A stretch of DNA of 64,000 nt from Tillandsia leiboldiana (GCA_029204045.2 JAQNDB010000151.1:61566-125565), one strand, 5' to 3'. Numbered from the stretch's first letter, positions 43,795-57,200 are shown. Made by a program: numbers and translations. Notes: generated by a model not told the origin, from the sequence alone.

Positions 43795-45068
43795 TGTTAA
43801 GGAATTTGTGTTGGCGTAATTCGTGAAAATGGTTAAGTCTTGAAGATTGAAGATGAAGAATTTTGGATCATATACCTCAATCTCAAGAAAGAAGAATTCA
43901 AAAGGATCAGGTACGTTTAATTAAATATTTTTGGTGATCCGAATACTTCTTATAGTGTAGAAACACTTGGATGAATTTTTAATTGCATAAAAATAAAAAA
44001 AACTGGGCATATTACATGTTCAGGATCCGGATCAGGCACTACAGTCCGGACCCCGAACATAGGGTAGTTCATGCGCAATTCCAGTCCGGATCGGGGTTAC
44101 TTCAGTCCGGACCCCGAACGTGGATTTTGTAAGAATTGCATGAACAGTCCGGACCGTGGTTATTTCAGTCCGGACCCCGAAGGTATGTTTTTCTGGAAAT
44201 TGTCTGTTAAGCCACGACAGTCCGGACCGCCAAAATTCCAGTCCGGACCGTCGTCCTGAAAAATTCCAGATAAGGTTAGTTTTTGATTCTTATCTTCTTC
44301 CAATGGTTTCTAACCTATAAATAGACCCTACGATTCATTTTTAGAAAAAATCCAAAAAAAAAAGAAATACGGTCGAAAAAGAATAATCCACCTATAGAGA
44401 AGAAAGGAAATAACTAGATTAAATCTATGTTTCTTCATCTATATTGATTAATTTGATTCTAGGTTTTTCAAACTCAGATTTTGAGTAGAATCAAATTAAT
44501 GAATACTTAGATGGTATTTCCGATCTATTTTTAATCTAAGTATTCGGCGGATCATCACCACCCAAAAAAACAACGATTTTCCCAAAATCGGCGCGTGGAC
44601 TTGCGTGGCCTTGTGGATTCAAGGTGCAACCGCTCTCGTGGATTCGGAGCGAGTTACGTTCGTGGATTCGAGATGTGCTACTGGGTGCAGACCGTGGATT
44701 CGGTCGGACGTCGTGGATTCGACGTTGGACGCCGTGGATTCGGCGTTGGACGCAAATCGTGGATTCGAGGAGCGTTGGGGAGCGAGCGGAGAAGATCTAC
44801 TAGGAGCGTATGGAAAAGGGTCGAGTCGTCTGTGAGTACGGTATATCACCTTTGTACGTGTTATAATTCTCGTGGATTTCGCCGTGTTATCGGTCCCGTG
44901 GTTTTTTACTCCAATTTTGGAGTTTTCCACGTAAAAATCTTGCGTGTTATTTTTCATTTCCGCATTGGGTTTTATTGCGCAACGATTTTTGAGTGTTTAT
45001 TGTTTACACCTATTCACCCCCTCTAGGTGTTTTTTCCCGTATTTAGATCCATATAGTATAACCCGACA
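43795..45068 (+). repeat. 5' LTR of C2 (1,274 bp)
   Basis: TGTTAAGGAATTTG to ACCCGACA. Palindrome array 44030-44260 in AGTCCGGACC form, TATAAATA at 44316-44323, GTGGATTC repeats 44594-44770, then a CCACGTAAAAATCTTGCGTG stretch shared with C1. Confidence 0.92.
44030..44323 (+). promoter_or_regulatory. C2 LTR promoter: TCCGGA palindromes and TATA box
   Basis: Eight TCCGGA sites as four pairs. All but the first use AGTCCGGAC(C) where C1 uses GATCCGGATC; the CCCGAAC tail of the second member of a pair is kept. Confidence 0.75.
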
Positions 45069-45070
45069 TG

Positions 45071-45082
45071 TGGTATCGGAGC
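45071..45082 (+). other. Primer-binding site of C2 (tRNA-iMet)
   Basis: TGGTATCGGAGC, two bases after the LTR; one mismatch (G for A at the eighth base) to the initiator tRNA-Met complement. Confidence 0.85.
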
Positions 45083-45101
45083 GGGAATAGGGTTGTAAAC
45101 A

Positions 45102-48100
45102 ATGGTTGAAGGTGGAAACATCAACAAACCCCCGTTCTTCGATGGAACAAATTATGCCTACTGGAAAGTACGGATGAAAGCCTTTTTAATTTCCATCGAC
45201 GAACGGGTGTGGCAATCTATCGAGTTAGGATGGTCAAATCCAACTGAAGTTATTGTTGATGTTCACACCATCAAACCTAGGTCGAAATGGACCAAGAAAG
45301 AGATTGACTTATCTTCTTACAATGGCAAAGGAATTAACGCTTTATTTAATGCTTTGTCTCAAACCTAATTCTCTCGCGTCTCGGCATGTGAGACTGCGAA
45401 AGAAATCTAGGATGTTCTTCAAGTTACACATGAGGGAACTAACATTGTGAAGATTCAAAAGCTGCAAATGCTTACGAGCAAGTTTGACTCTATTTTCATG
45501 GCAAAAAATGAATCTTTCACAGATTACTATACGCGATTGCAAGACATCGTGAATACATGTGCTAACTTGGGAGAGAAAATTTTAGAATTTAAAATTGTAA
45601 TAAAGATTTTAAGGACTCTTCCTGAAAGATTTCGTTCCAAGGTTACGGCCATTGAAACAATTAAACACCCGGACGAAATCCGTGTAGAAGAATTAGTTGG
45701 TTCATTACAAACATATGAAATGACATTTCCTACTAACTATTCTTCGGGAAAGGCATCCTCTTCTAAGTCTTCAGGTTATGCGTTGAGGGATTCAAAGAAA
45801 CTGGCTAAGCAAAACAAGGGGTTGAGAGAGAGATTGCAGGATCTCGAAGAAGAAGTAAAAAGGGCAACTTCTCTCTCGACCGGTCTTGAAGTGGAAAGGG
45901 ATAACCTGATAAAAGCAAATGCTTCACTTCAAGAGAAAAATGAGCATTTCGAGAAGGAACATGTAAAAATGGTTGATAAAGCTGGTTACTTCTTGAAGCT
46001 CTACTCCGAGGCTCGACAGGAAAAAATGTAAATGACGAAGACCATTTTCCAACTCAAGGATGATTTAAAGCGATTTTCTTCTGGAAGGAGTAAGTTGGAT
46101 AAGATGCTTGGTCTTGGTCAAACAAACCGATTCGGCCTCGGATACACTCAAACTGGAGACAGTCCTAGTTCGAGTGGAACAGTTTTTGTGCCCCAGTCGG
46201 TATCTCCTCCTCCGACGACGGAATTTACAGCATACAACGACAACAACCCTACCTCACCCTCTTCGGGATCGTCAAGAACAAAGGTATGTTTTCATTGTGG
46301 TTTTGCAGGGCACATTAGAAGAAATTGCAAGATGGGAGCAAAACGATCAACTCAAGCGCCTCTTGCAACAACTACCAAAAAGGTGATTCCCCAGAAATCA
46401 AAGGAAAATTTTTCAAAGGAAAAGAGCCTTGGTAGTTCACCTCGCAAGACGATGTCAAGCAATGAATCAAACAAGACGATTTCACCAAGGAGAATAACTT
46501 CACGAACTTTGCCGACGCAGTCCAAAAAGGTTTGGGTGCGCAAAGGTGAAATTTTCCCTTGTCTTGTTGTTCATACTTCTTTACATGCTTATGACAACTC
46601 GTCTTGGTATCTGGATAGTGGATGTTCCCGTCACATGACCGGTGACAAAAACTACTTTCAAAATTTAGAGAAAATCTCCGGAGGACATGTTGTTTTCGGA
46701 GACGGTCGTTCTTCCAAAATTGTTGGAAAGGGAACAATCGCTATTCCAGAAGGCCCGGTTTTGAATAATTTCTTATTTGTTGAAGGCCTAAAGACTAACC
46801 TCATTAGTATAAGTCAACTTTGTGACAATGGTTTCTCAGTTAATTTTTCTTCAGCAGAATGTATTGTAACTGATAAGAACCATGTATTCTTTTTGAAAGG
46901 GGTTAGATCTCAAAATAATTGCTATGTTGTTTCAAACAAAATTTCTGAAAAATGTAACCTAGTTTCTTTGGATAATGAAACTCTTTGGCATGAAAGACTA
47001 GGTCACATTAATTTTAAAGAACTAGCAAGGATTTCAAATAAAGACGTGGTTAAGGGGGTTCCTAAACTTTTATTTAAAGAAAACATTGTGTGTGGAGGTT
47101 GTCAAAAGGGAAAACAATCAAGGGCTGCACACAAGAACTTGAACCACGTTGGTACCAAACGGCCTTTAGAACTATTGCACATGGACTTAATGGGGCCGAC
47201 TCGTCAACCATCTTTTGGAGGTAAAAAGTATATTTTTCTTTTGGTTGATGATTTCTCTAGATATTCATGGGTAACATTTTTAAAAGAGAAAGCGGATACT
47301 TTCGATTCTTTTCATGAGGTTTGTCATCGTATTATGATTGAAAGAAATGAAAAGATCGTTCGTGTTCGAAGTGATAGAGGTGGAGAATTCATTAATTCCA
47401 AATTCATTGACTTTTGCACTTCCAACGGCATAAAACATGAATTCTCAGCACCCTATACACCTCTGCAGAATGGTGTAGTCGAGCGCAAAAACAGGGTTGT
47501 TCAAGAGATGGCGCGTGTGATGCTTCATAGCCGGAAACTCCCGTTACATTTTTGGGCTGAAGCTGTGAACACCGCCGTCTATGTAATCAATCGAGTGTAT
47601 TTGCGCCCGGGAACTTTAAATACACCATATGAGCTGTGGTTTTGTAGAAAACCAAATATCAAATATTTTCGTATCTTTGGGAGTCGTTGTTACATTTTAC
47701 GTAACCGCGAAAATTTTGGAAAATTTGACTCTCGAAGTGACGAAGGGATTTTTATGGGTTATTCTACAAACAGTAGAGCATATCGGGTATTTAACTTGGA
47801 ATCCAAAACGATGGTAGAATCTATAAATGTTAAAGTAGATGAAGCTTTTCACTTTGCATCTGATAAATCTACCCCTGATATGTCTCTAGATGATGATTCT
47901 CCTGTAAATGCATCTTCTCATAATAACTCTTCCGATAATGTTGATGCATCTAATGGTTCTTCAAGTTTATCTGATGTGCATGAATCATCACATGTACCTC
48001 CGAGTACTCCGTTACTGCAAATGTTACGCATCTCCAAGGATCATCCGGAATCTAACATTATTGGAGACCCATAAGAGGGAGTCAGGACTCGGAGACAGTT

Positions 48101-49664
48101 GGTTTGTGGAGTCGCATGTTACATCTCCATGATAGAACCAAAGAACATCGATGAAGCTCTTTAGGATGACTACTGGATTGAAGCAATGCAGGAAGAGCTC
48201 CATCAGTTCGAACGAAACAAAGTCTGGGAATTAACGAAGCCTCCGAAGCAACACAACGTGATTGGTACTAAATGGATTTTCAAGAATAAGAAAAACGAGG
48301 ATGGTACCATCATCAGGAACAAAGCACGCTTAGTTGCTCAGGGCTATTCACAAATTGAAGGAATAGACTTTGATGAAACGTTCACCCCGGTAGCTAGACT
48401 CGAGTCAATTCGTATTTTATTCGCTATTGCTTGTCATTTTAAAATCAAACTCTTTCAAATGGACGTTAAGAGCGCGTTTTTAAATGGGTTTTTAAACGAG
48501 GAAGTTTATGTGGCTCAACCAAAAGGTTTTGTAGACTGTAAACAACCTAACCATGTTTTTCGTTTGAAAAAGGCTCTTTACAGTCTAAAACAAGCACCGC
48601 GAGCGTGGTACGAAAGGTTGACAAAGCATCTATTAGAAAAGGGCTATACTCGAGGGGGAGCAGACCGGACTCTCTTTGTGAAGTATTATCAGGATAACTT
48701 CATTGTGGCACAAATCTATGTCGATGACATTGTATTTGGGGCAACAAGAGATAATGATGCTTCTAAATTCACGGAAACCATGGAACGCGAATTTGAGATG
48801 TCAATGATGGGCGAACTGACATACTTTCTTGGATTGCAAGTGAAACAAAATGATGATGGCATCCATTTGTGTCAATCCAAGTATGCAAGGGAGTTGGTGA
48901 AGAAATTCGATTTAGAAAACTCTAAAGATTTTCCAACTCCTATGGGAACTAGCAATAAGGGATTAGGAAGTGAATCTCTTAGTGAGAGTGTAGACGAGAA
49001 GCTTTATCGCAGCATGATAGGAAGTCTACTCTATCTCACGGGTAGTCGCCCGGATATATCCTTTAGTGTTGGGATTTGCGCGAGATATCAATCAGCACCA
49101 AAGGAGGTTCACCTGAAAGCGGTGAAAAGGATCATCCGGTACTTCAAAGGAACTTTGAATTTCGGAATTTGGTATCCTATGGGAACAACGCTTGACATTA
49201 TAGGATATTCAGATGCCGATTGGGCAGGATCTGTGGATGATCGGAAGAGTACGAGTGGTGCATGTTTTTATCTTGGCCACTGCCTTGTTGCATGGCATAG
49301 TAAAAAGCAAAGCTGCATTGCACTCTCGACTGCCGAAGCGGAATATATTTCAGCGTGTAGTTGTTCAACCCAACTCATTTGGATGAAAAGTGTGTTGAGC
49401 GACTTCCGGATTTCAGCAACTTCGGTAACAATTCTTTGTGACAACACAAGTGCTATAAATATTTCCAAAAATCCTGTGTTGCACTCAAGAACAAAACACA
49501 TTGAACTTAAATATCATTTTCTAAGAGAGCTAGTTGAATCAAATATTCTTCAACTTTCCTACATTTCAACTGAAGATCAATTAGCTGACATCTTAACAAA
49601 ACCTTTGGATCAAAAAAGATTTATTCATTTGCGTAAGGCAATTGGAATGCTTTCCTTGAAATAA
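45102..49664 (+). pseudogene. C2 gag-pol, one frame with five stops
   Basis: A single frame of about 1,520 codons from ATG 45102 to TAA 49664, with no frameshift but stops at 45366, 45408, 46029, 48072 and 48162. Gag: FFDGTNYAYWKVRMKAFL near the start, a UBN2-type region, a coiled-coil-like segment (about 45780-46010), and knuckle CFHCGFAGHIRRNC (about 46286). Protease: WYLDSGCSRHMTG (about 46606), where copia proteases have D-S/T-G. Integrase: HHCC region LWHERLGHINF...CGGCQKGKQ (about 46985-47115), core VDDFSRYSW, RSDRGGEF, NGVVERKNR. RT: QMDVKSAFLNG, YVDDIVFG. RNase H: SDADWAG, STAEAEYIS. RT and RNase H (48186-49664) are uninterrupted. Comparison with C1 shows CAA/CAG codons where two of the stops are. 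Confidence 0.94.
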
Positions 49665-51232
49665 TTCCTTTTTGAAATCATTGCTTAGGTTAGGTATTGT
49701 TTTGTGTTTTTGTTCATTATCTATATTTGTACATAGAACATTTATTGAGCATTAGTTATATTGACTTTAATTGCATCCTTTCATATAATTAGAAATTTAT
49801 TATGCTTTGGATATCATAATAATTCATTTGATGCAATGATCATTTATGTCAATTAAGTCATCTTTGTTTTGATCAAAGTCAATTTCTCTCTCAAATGATC
49901 TCTTGGTTTAGTTTTTAACTTATTTGACAATTGAGTCGAGTATGAAATTGAGATCAATTTTTGGTTGAATACTTTATATTTTAAATAATTGATAGCCAAT
50001 TGAGGAGTTAATGAAAATTGTTATGCTCAAAAGATGTGGAAAGAGTTACATCCCAATGAGGAGTGTGAAAACTACCACCACATAGAGGAAAGAGCTACCA
50101 CCTCGGTCGTCCGAGTACTGTGTGCAGCTACCACATGTATACCAAGCATGGTTTTTCGAGTTTATTAGATAAAATGCTTTTTGGAATTCTTGACCCAGTC
50201 AAATTCCAAGGTTGGTATAAGGTGGGGATTTTATTGAAAGATGCTCATAGAGCCACTCCTTACAATAAATTGGCTAGATATATTATCTAACTTATCTGGG
50301 ATTTCAAACATCTATTAATCTTGGTATTTCATTTTCTTTACCAAATTGATGATTTGATAAAGGAATTACTCATAAGATCGTGATAGATGTAATTGAACTT
50401 GTTCAACTTTAAGGAATTTAATTTTTATAAATTTCTGTTTTATTATTTAGATATTATTGATATATTTAGCATAATCTATTTCTCTTGACATGAAACGATG
50501 ATTTTCATTTAAAGTTGATACAGAAAAGTGCTTACAATCTTTTTCTAGATTTTCTAAAATTTTTCGGAATTTTTCTGAAGAAAAGGTTTGGAGCCGATCC
50601 GGACTGGACAATCCGATCCGGATCCCGAACGTAGGAATTCCTGCGGGTAGCCGATCCGGACTGGATTCTTGAGGCAGTCCGGACCGCGGCTAGGGTTTTA
50701 TGTAGAACAAAAGGGTTTTGATTTCTTTTTACTACAATCTTTTGTTCCTAAGTCTCCAGAGCTTCTCTCTCTAGAAAGCAACCAATTTGGAGCCATTCCA
50801 ACTCAGGTTCTTCGATTCAAATTGAGTTTTCTTGTTCAAAACCTTGGTTTTTCACTGTTTTTATCTTTTTGCTCAAAATGTGAAGAAAAATTTGTATCTT
50901 TTTCGTTTGAGGTTGGTTTTTGATCAAATATCATCTGAAATAAGAACTCTGAGTAGATTAGTTTTGATTATATGCTAGGTTTTCTCTTGATTAACGAATT
51001 TTTAGGCTTCGATTTCTAAAAATTCGGTTTTAGGGCATATAATGAGAATTTTTGAAAATCTTGGAATTGATCTATTTTTAAAATTCTTTTTGCAAAACTA
51101 ATTTGATTCCTAGTCTCTCTACACGATAATGATTGTTTGGGTACAATTTTTCAAATTTTTGAAAATTAACGATTTTTTCGTGTTCTTGAGTTGTTGCTCA
51201 CAGGATTCTCTTTTTCACAAAAGATAGCAGAG
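49665..51232 (+). other. C2 noncoding region: conserved block, palindromes, leader
   Basis: No credible ORF. The 127-bp block is at 50023-50149. TCCGGA palindromes lie at about 50595-50692 in mixed GATCCGGACT/AGTCCGGACC forms, followed by GGCTAGGGTTTT and a leader like that of C1. The candidate intron acceptor TTGCTCACAG is at 51194-51203; the donor equivalent is degenerate. Confidence 0.7.
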
Positions 51233-51748
51233 ATGGTGATCACCTGGATAATCTTTCTTCTTACTGCAATGGTTCACACGAGAGCAACTAACAAGCCCAA
51301 GAGGGCTAAGAAGGGTCGAGAGGACTCGGATTCGGGATCAGAAACTGAATCCATTGACTGGGATGAATTATTGATAGAAGCAACTGCACCTGCTACTTTA
51401 AAGGGGAAAGCCCCTGCTGCATCCTCAAAGACAAAGACACCGCCAACTACCGCAGAAAAAGGCAAAGCTCCAATGGAAGAAACTCCTCTCAAAACAAAAA
51501 GAAAGAGCGTTGCACGCAAAAGAGGGAGTGCTCGAGGGATATCCATTGAGGAGCCACTAGCAAGCCAGCCTCCTCCACGAGATTTTATAAGCTCAGAAAG
51601 AATTAAGGACATCAAAAATAGGGAATGCATCGGTGAAAGGCATGTTAATCTCAAAGCTCTGAGGGAGCGATCTGCCCTCTTTAGCACTCTCGTTGACAAT
51701 GCGGGTCTTGCCCCAATCTGTCATTTCCCTGACCCTACAGGATATTGT
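51233..51748 (+). pseudogene. C2 env-like ORF, truncated by the I/J array
   Basis: 172 codons from the ATG at 51233 up to the insertion. N-terminus MVITWIIFLLTAMVH (hydrophobic anchor), then an acidic/Lys-rich segment about 60% like C1. After ARGISIEEPLASQPPP it enters a globular-looking segment, RDFISSERIKDIKNREC to PICHFPDPTGYC, which resembles the N-terminal half of the 'putative plant transposon protein' domain. C1 has low-complexity sequence there instead. The rest lies beyond the inserted array. Family role unknown. Confidence 0.7.
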
Positions 51749-54254
51749 TGTCACGCCCCGAAACTGCTACCAATTTGGCAAGGTTCGGGCGCGCTGAACA
51801 GACGCCGAACGGACAGAACCTCCCCTGTCCGCCCAAGGCTAAGCGACAAGATCATGTACAAGAATCACCCAGGAATTAATTCTAGATATACACAATCACA
51901 ACGAGAGCACAACCAGTGCTAACAAGAACATAAGAGCAAGGTACGAGTATATAAAAGTAAACATACAAGTAACAAAGAGAGAAACTCTATCTATTACAAC
52001 CATTCCATTCGAGCATATTAATAATACATAAATCACATCCAAAACATCCTCACCCTATACAACATCTACTTTCAAAATGTAAAGACAAGGTGACAAAAGC
52101 TATAGATGTAGGGAGGCTGCTACCAACGTCTCTAGGGCGCCAAGCCCTTACCGCGATCCTCGCCGGGAGTACCTGTACTCGGCCCTGTAATAATAGTGGG
52201 GTGAGAACTATGGTCCATAGTTCCCAGTGGGTTCGGCCACCGACTCCACCGGTCTTCCCACTAGGTCCAAGAGGGCACAAGCAGATAGATAGATAGATAG
52301 ATATATCTGAAAACTGTAAATGCAGTAAATAACTACTCTACTATGCCCAACACGGAAGACATGTATGCATGCTCAGGGGAGAGATATCCAAATATATCAC
52401 TATGTCCATGAAGTACTATTTCATACTTGTTCTCTAACTCATTTTCAAGAAGTGTGGTTTTTAACACTTCATCTCAAATCTCACGGCACACCCGAAGGTT
52501 GCCCACGGCTCACTATCACGACGAGGGAGACTATGTCTCAACCTACCAATCGAACGCGTCTGCGGGACCTGACTGTCCCTCGGGGTGGCGTGCCCCGTGA
52601 CCAACTCCGGAGTAGGCGGCCGTAGAGGAGCGACCTCCACCAGCCTAAAACAGACTATGAGCATGATCCAATCCTCTCCACACGAGGATACCCTATCTAT
52701 AAGGTTGATAGCAACTGAGATCCCTATAGATAATACACAACCTATGTCTCACATGTGTCATGATAGGTTTACCTACACTACTTTTCATATGCCACTCGTT
52801 CATTTATTGTGTGGTGTTCACAATTTCTACATATATGCCACTCGTTCATTTATTGTCGACTCACAAGTCCAACACCCAATCCGCACTATAGGATTCCTCG
52901 GTATCGACCCAATCTTTCCCAATCCAACATAATAGCATAACATTTGCTAAATATCTATATCAACCGGAAAGTATAAAGATGGCAATACATACTATCCTAC
53001 AATGCAATGGTGCGATATGCAATGGTGTAAGTGGCTAAGACATAGAGAGAAGCCCAACGGCTTCGGTAAGAGCACCACCCACCTCGGGTCCTGGGCTCGG
53101 CTCGGCTCACCAAAAAAAAAAAATCTACGGGAGCACCGGTCTCGATCACAAGGGTCGCCTCAAGTCGGATGTCCTAAACAAGTCCAAAACGGCCTATTAA
53201 TAACCTCCAAGTACTATGCTTAGTGTTTTCACGTGTGCGCAAAAGCGCCGACGAAAGACGACGAACTTCCACGATTCGTGGCCTGGATCGTCAAGGGTTT
53301 ACCCAAAACCCCTCCATGATGGAAGGATTCCATTTAAATCCCCCACCAAAATTACTAATGTAATTATTTCTCTTTTTGCCTCAAAAGTCCTAGAGCGCGT
53401 ATTTCGGCTCTAACTTTTCGACCGTTTGACGGAATGTCGATCCGTCTTCGCCAACACGTTTCTTTACATAGTAATTGGGTTTCCATAGGTTCAAATGAGA
53501 TCAATCCCATGAAAATCCAAAAACTCCTCTCTTAACCCTAGGTTTCATATACACATTCATTATGATTTTTCCACGATTTTCGCCGATTTCTTCGACAAGA
53601 ATTCTTCTAAGATCATATAGATTTTAGATCTAAAAACATTACGGCAAAACCAAATCTATTTTTTACAAAACTCACCTCAAAGAGCTAGGATTCCAAGCTT
53701 TTCTTGGTTCAAAAGCTCGCCCTCGCTCGCCTTAGGCTCCTCGCAAATCGCTCCGCGATTTCGTGCGCGTTAGAGTGAGTAATTTTAGAGAGAGAAAGTG
53801 AGGTGAGAAGGAACGAGAGAGCCTTCCATGGAGGTGTGCTCTGTATGAGTGCGTGCGTGGGGTGCGTGGGTGGAGAAGAAGAAGAAAAGGGGAAAGTAGC
53901 TTTTATGCATACAGGACCCCCCAACAATAGTGTTAATTTACTATTTAGTCCAATTTTATCTGATACTTGCCTGCGGAACTCTTCTGGATGTCCGTTTGTG
54001 CTCAAATTTGACGGGCAGGCTCATCTCAACTTAATTTATCACGAGATATTTTAAATTTTCAGTTTGGGCTATTTTTGGGTCACCAAAAGTCTCGCTGTAC
54101 TTAAAATCGCTGTCAGGTACCTTTCTCACTGCTCGGGTATCCGATTGATGCGAAACTTTTATTGTAACCTTAAAACATAATTACGAAGCTCCCGTAATTT
54201 TCTCAGAATTTTTCGACACTATTGGCGGAGCCCGTTCTCACTATTTGGCATCCG
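51749..54254 (-). repeat. Left LTR of the I/J array, truncated at its U3 end
   Basis: Matches 58761-61260. It then jumps to integrase coding sequence at 54251-54254, so about 400 bp of the LTR start (in transcription sense) is missing. It contains an (AGAT)n microsatellite at 52283-52303, shared with the middle LTR. Confidence 0.92.
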
Positions 54255-57200
54255 TCCATAAAGAGCCTCGAACGGTGCCATTTCCAAACTAGCGTGATAA
54301 CTATTGTTGTAGGCGAACTCGGCCATCGGCAAGTACTTGCACCAACCGCCCTTGTAATCGATGACGCACGCCCGCAACATGTCCTCCAAGGTCTGAATGG
54401 TTCTCTCTGTCTGACCATCAGTCTGAGGGTGAAAAGCGGTGCTAAAATCGAGCCGTGTGCCAAGGGCCTCCTGCAGATTCCTCCAGAAATGCGAGGTGAA
54501 CTTGGGGTCTCGGTCCGATACAATCGACTTCGGCACCCCGTGCAGCCTCACCACCTCGTCAAGATATACCTGTGCCAACTTCTCTCCCGCCCAGGTGGTG
54601 TGGACCGGCAAGAAATGTGCCGACTTGGTGAGACGATCCACAATCACCCAGATCGAGTCGTGGCCTCCTGTTGAGCGAGGCAACCCGACGATGAAGTCCA
54701 TAGAGATGTCCTCCCACTTCCACACGGGAATAGGCAAGCTTTGGAGTTTCCCCGCCGGGAGTCGACGCTCTGCTTTTATCTGTTGACATGTAAGGCACTT
54801 TGCCACAAAGCGCCCAATGTCCGCCTTCATCCCCGGCCACCAATAGAGCATCTTCAACTCGTGGTACATCTTGGTGCCACCAGGGTGCTCGGCATAAGGT
54901 GACCGATGCGCCTCTCGCAATATCAGTTCGCGGAGCTCCTCATTTTCCGGCACACACCAACGGTTTCGAAACCGAAGTGTGCCATCGGGGTGTACATGGA
55001 AATCGCCGCCTTTGCCCTCCTCGATGTCACGCCGCACCTTTTGGAGACTTGAGTCGGAAGGCTGCACATTCTTGATCCTCTCCAACAAGGTCGGCTGAAT
55101 AATAAGCGTCATCATCAGGGCCGGCACCCCGGGAGCGACTACCTCAAGGTTCATCTGCCCCATGTCCAAACATAACGGCATTTGATTCGTGACGTCCATA
55201 GCGAGGTTCCTCGCCGTCTTTCTACTTAGTGCATCGGCGACCACGTTTGGTTTGCCGGGGTGGTAAAGGATATCGACATCATAATCCTTCAGTAGCTCTA
55301 ACCACCGCCGTTGCCGCAAATTGAGCTCCTTCTGGGTGAATAAGTACTTGAGGCTTTTGTGGTCGGTGTAGATCTCGCAATGTGCACCATACAAGTAGTG
55401 CCTCCACAACTTCAGCGCGAAGATCACCGCCGCCAACTCCAAATCGTGAATGGGATAGTTCTTTTCGTGGTCCTTCAACTGGCGGGATGCATAAGCGATC
55501 ACTTTTCCGCCCTGCATCAGGACACACCCCAGACCCAGATAGGATGCGTCGCTATACACCACAAAGTCCTCGCCCTGCACCGGTAAAGCGAGAATAGGAG
55601 CCGACGTCAACCTTTTCTTCAATTCAATGAAACCCCGGTCGCATTCGTCGCTCCAAACGAACTTGACGCCCTTTTGCGTCAGCCGAGTAAGTGGAGTCAC
55701 AATCCTCGAGAAACCCTCCACGAACCGTCGATAATACCCGGCCAAGCCCACAAAACTGCGGACTTCCGTGACATTCGTCGGGCGCGGCCAATCCCTAACC
55801 GCCTCAATTTTATTCGGGTCAACTGAAATCCCCCCCTCAGAAATAATATGCCCGAGGAAAGCCACCTCGCGGAGCCAAAACTCGCACTTCTTCAGTCTTG
55901 CAAATAGCTTCTCCTCCCGAAGGATTTGAAGCACTATCCGCAAATGCTCTGCGTGCTCCTCGTCGCTCCGCGAACAGACCAAAATGTCGTCAATGAAGAC
56001 CACGACAAATCGGTCCAAGTACTTCCTGAACACACGGTTCATCAGATCCATGAACGCCGCCGGGGCGTTAGTAAGCCCGAAAGGCATGACCGTGTATTCG
56101 TAGTGACCATAGCGTGTGCGAAACGCCGTTTTCTGAACATCCTCCGGCTTGATTTTCAACTGGTGGTAGCCGGATTGGAGGTCAATTTTGGAGTACACTA
56201 GAGACCCTTGCAATTGGTCAAACAAGTCGTCGATTCTGGGTAACGGGTACTTGTTTTTGATGGTAACCTTGTTCAACTCCCGATAATCCACACAGAGTCG
56301 AAAAGAACCATCCTTCTTGCGCACAAATAATACCGGGGCTCCCCACGGCGATACACTTGGCCGAATGAACCCTTTGTCGAGAAGATCCTGCAACTGATCC
56401 CTCAACTCCTTCAATTCTGCCGGCGCCATACGATACGGGGCCTTCGAGATCGGCGCCGTCCCGGGAATCAAGTCTATGATGAACTCGATCGCCTGATCCG
56501 GCGGCATCCCCGGTAACTCCGCGGGAAACACATCAGGAAACTCCCGCACCACCAATAACTCCTCCATGATCGGAGTCGCACGGTCCACCTCCACAACGGT
56601 CGCCAAAAATGCCGGGCAACCGCTATGGACCAACTTCCTCGCTCTCGTCGCCGACACCGTTGCAACAAAGCACGAGCTTTGATGAGCTCGATAGATAACC
56701 TCCTCCTGTCCCGGCTCCCGAAAAGTGACCAACTTCCTCCTGCAGTCGATCACAGCGTGATACTTCGAGAGCCAGTCCATGCCCAAGATGACGTCGAACG
56801 CCTCTAACTTCTTGAGCTCGAGCAACCGGACGGGCATAATCCAGTCGCCCACTTGCACCGGGCAGGATAAGCACCCCGTGTAAGTAATAGATGACGACTC
56901 CGGGCCTTCGACTCGCCACTTGCCCGTTGCCTCCAAGATAATACCATGAGTGCGTGCAAATGATCCGCTAATGAATGAATGCGTAGCACCTGTATCAAAA
57001 ATGGCCCTGGAGCGAACTCCATGTATTAGAACCATACCTGCCACGACACTGGGCTCCTCGATGTCGACAGGATCCTGGGCCTGGGCCTGAACGGCGAATA
57101 CCCGCCCGCTCGGCGCCGATCGCGTCATCTCCTGCTGCCTAGGAGCCATCGCGCGCCCCGCAGAGACGGGAACATAAGGAGCGCCTCCATAATGAACAGG

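Larger units (their letters stand above)
43795..51748 (+). mobile_element. C2: Sirevirus (Ty1/copia), cut within its env-like ORF
   Basis: 5' LTR 43795-45068, primer site 45071, gag-pol 45102-49664, noncoding region with conserved block and palindromes, env-like ORF from 51233. At 51749 the gypsy array I/J begins, so the env end and the 3' LTR lie beyond the window. Same lineage as C1 and largely co-linear, but C2 keeps protease and the integrase zinc finger. Left flank TCGTG in K. Confidence 0.93.

Noticed and set aside
52283..52303. (AGAT)n microsatellite as a target-site feature
   Set aside because: Present at the same place in both I/J LTRs, so part of the LTR rather than an insertion mark.
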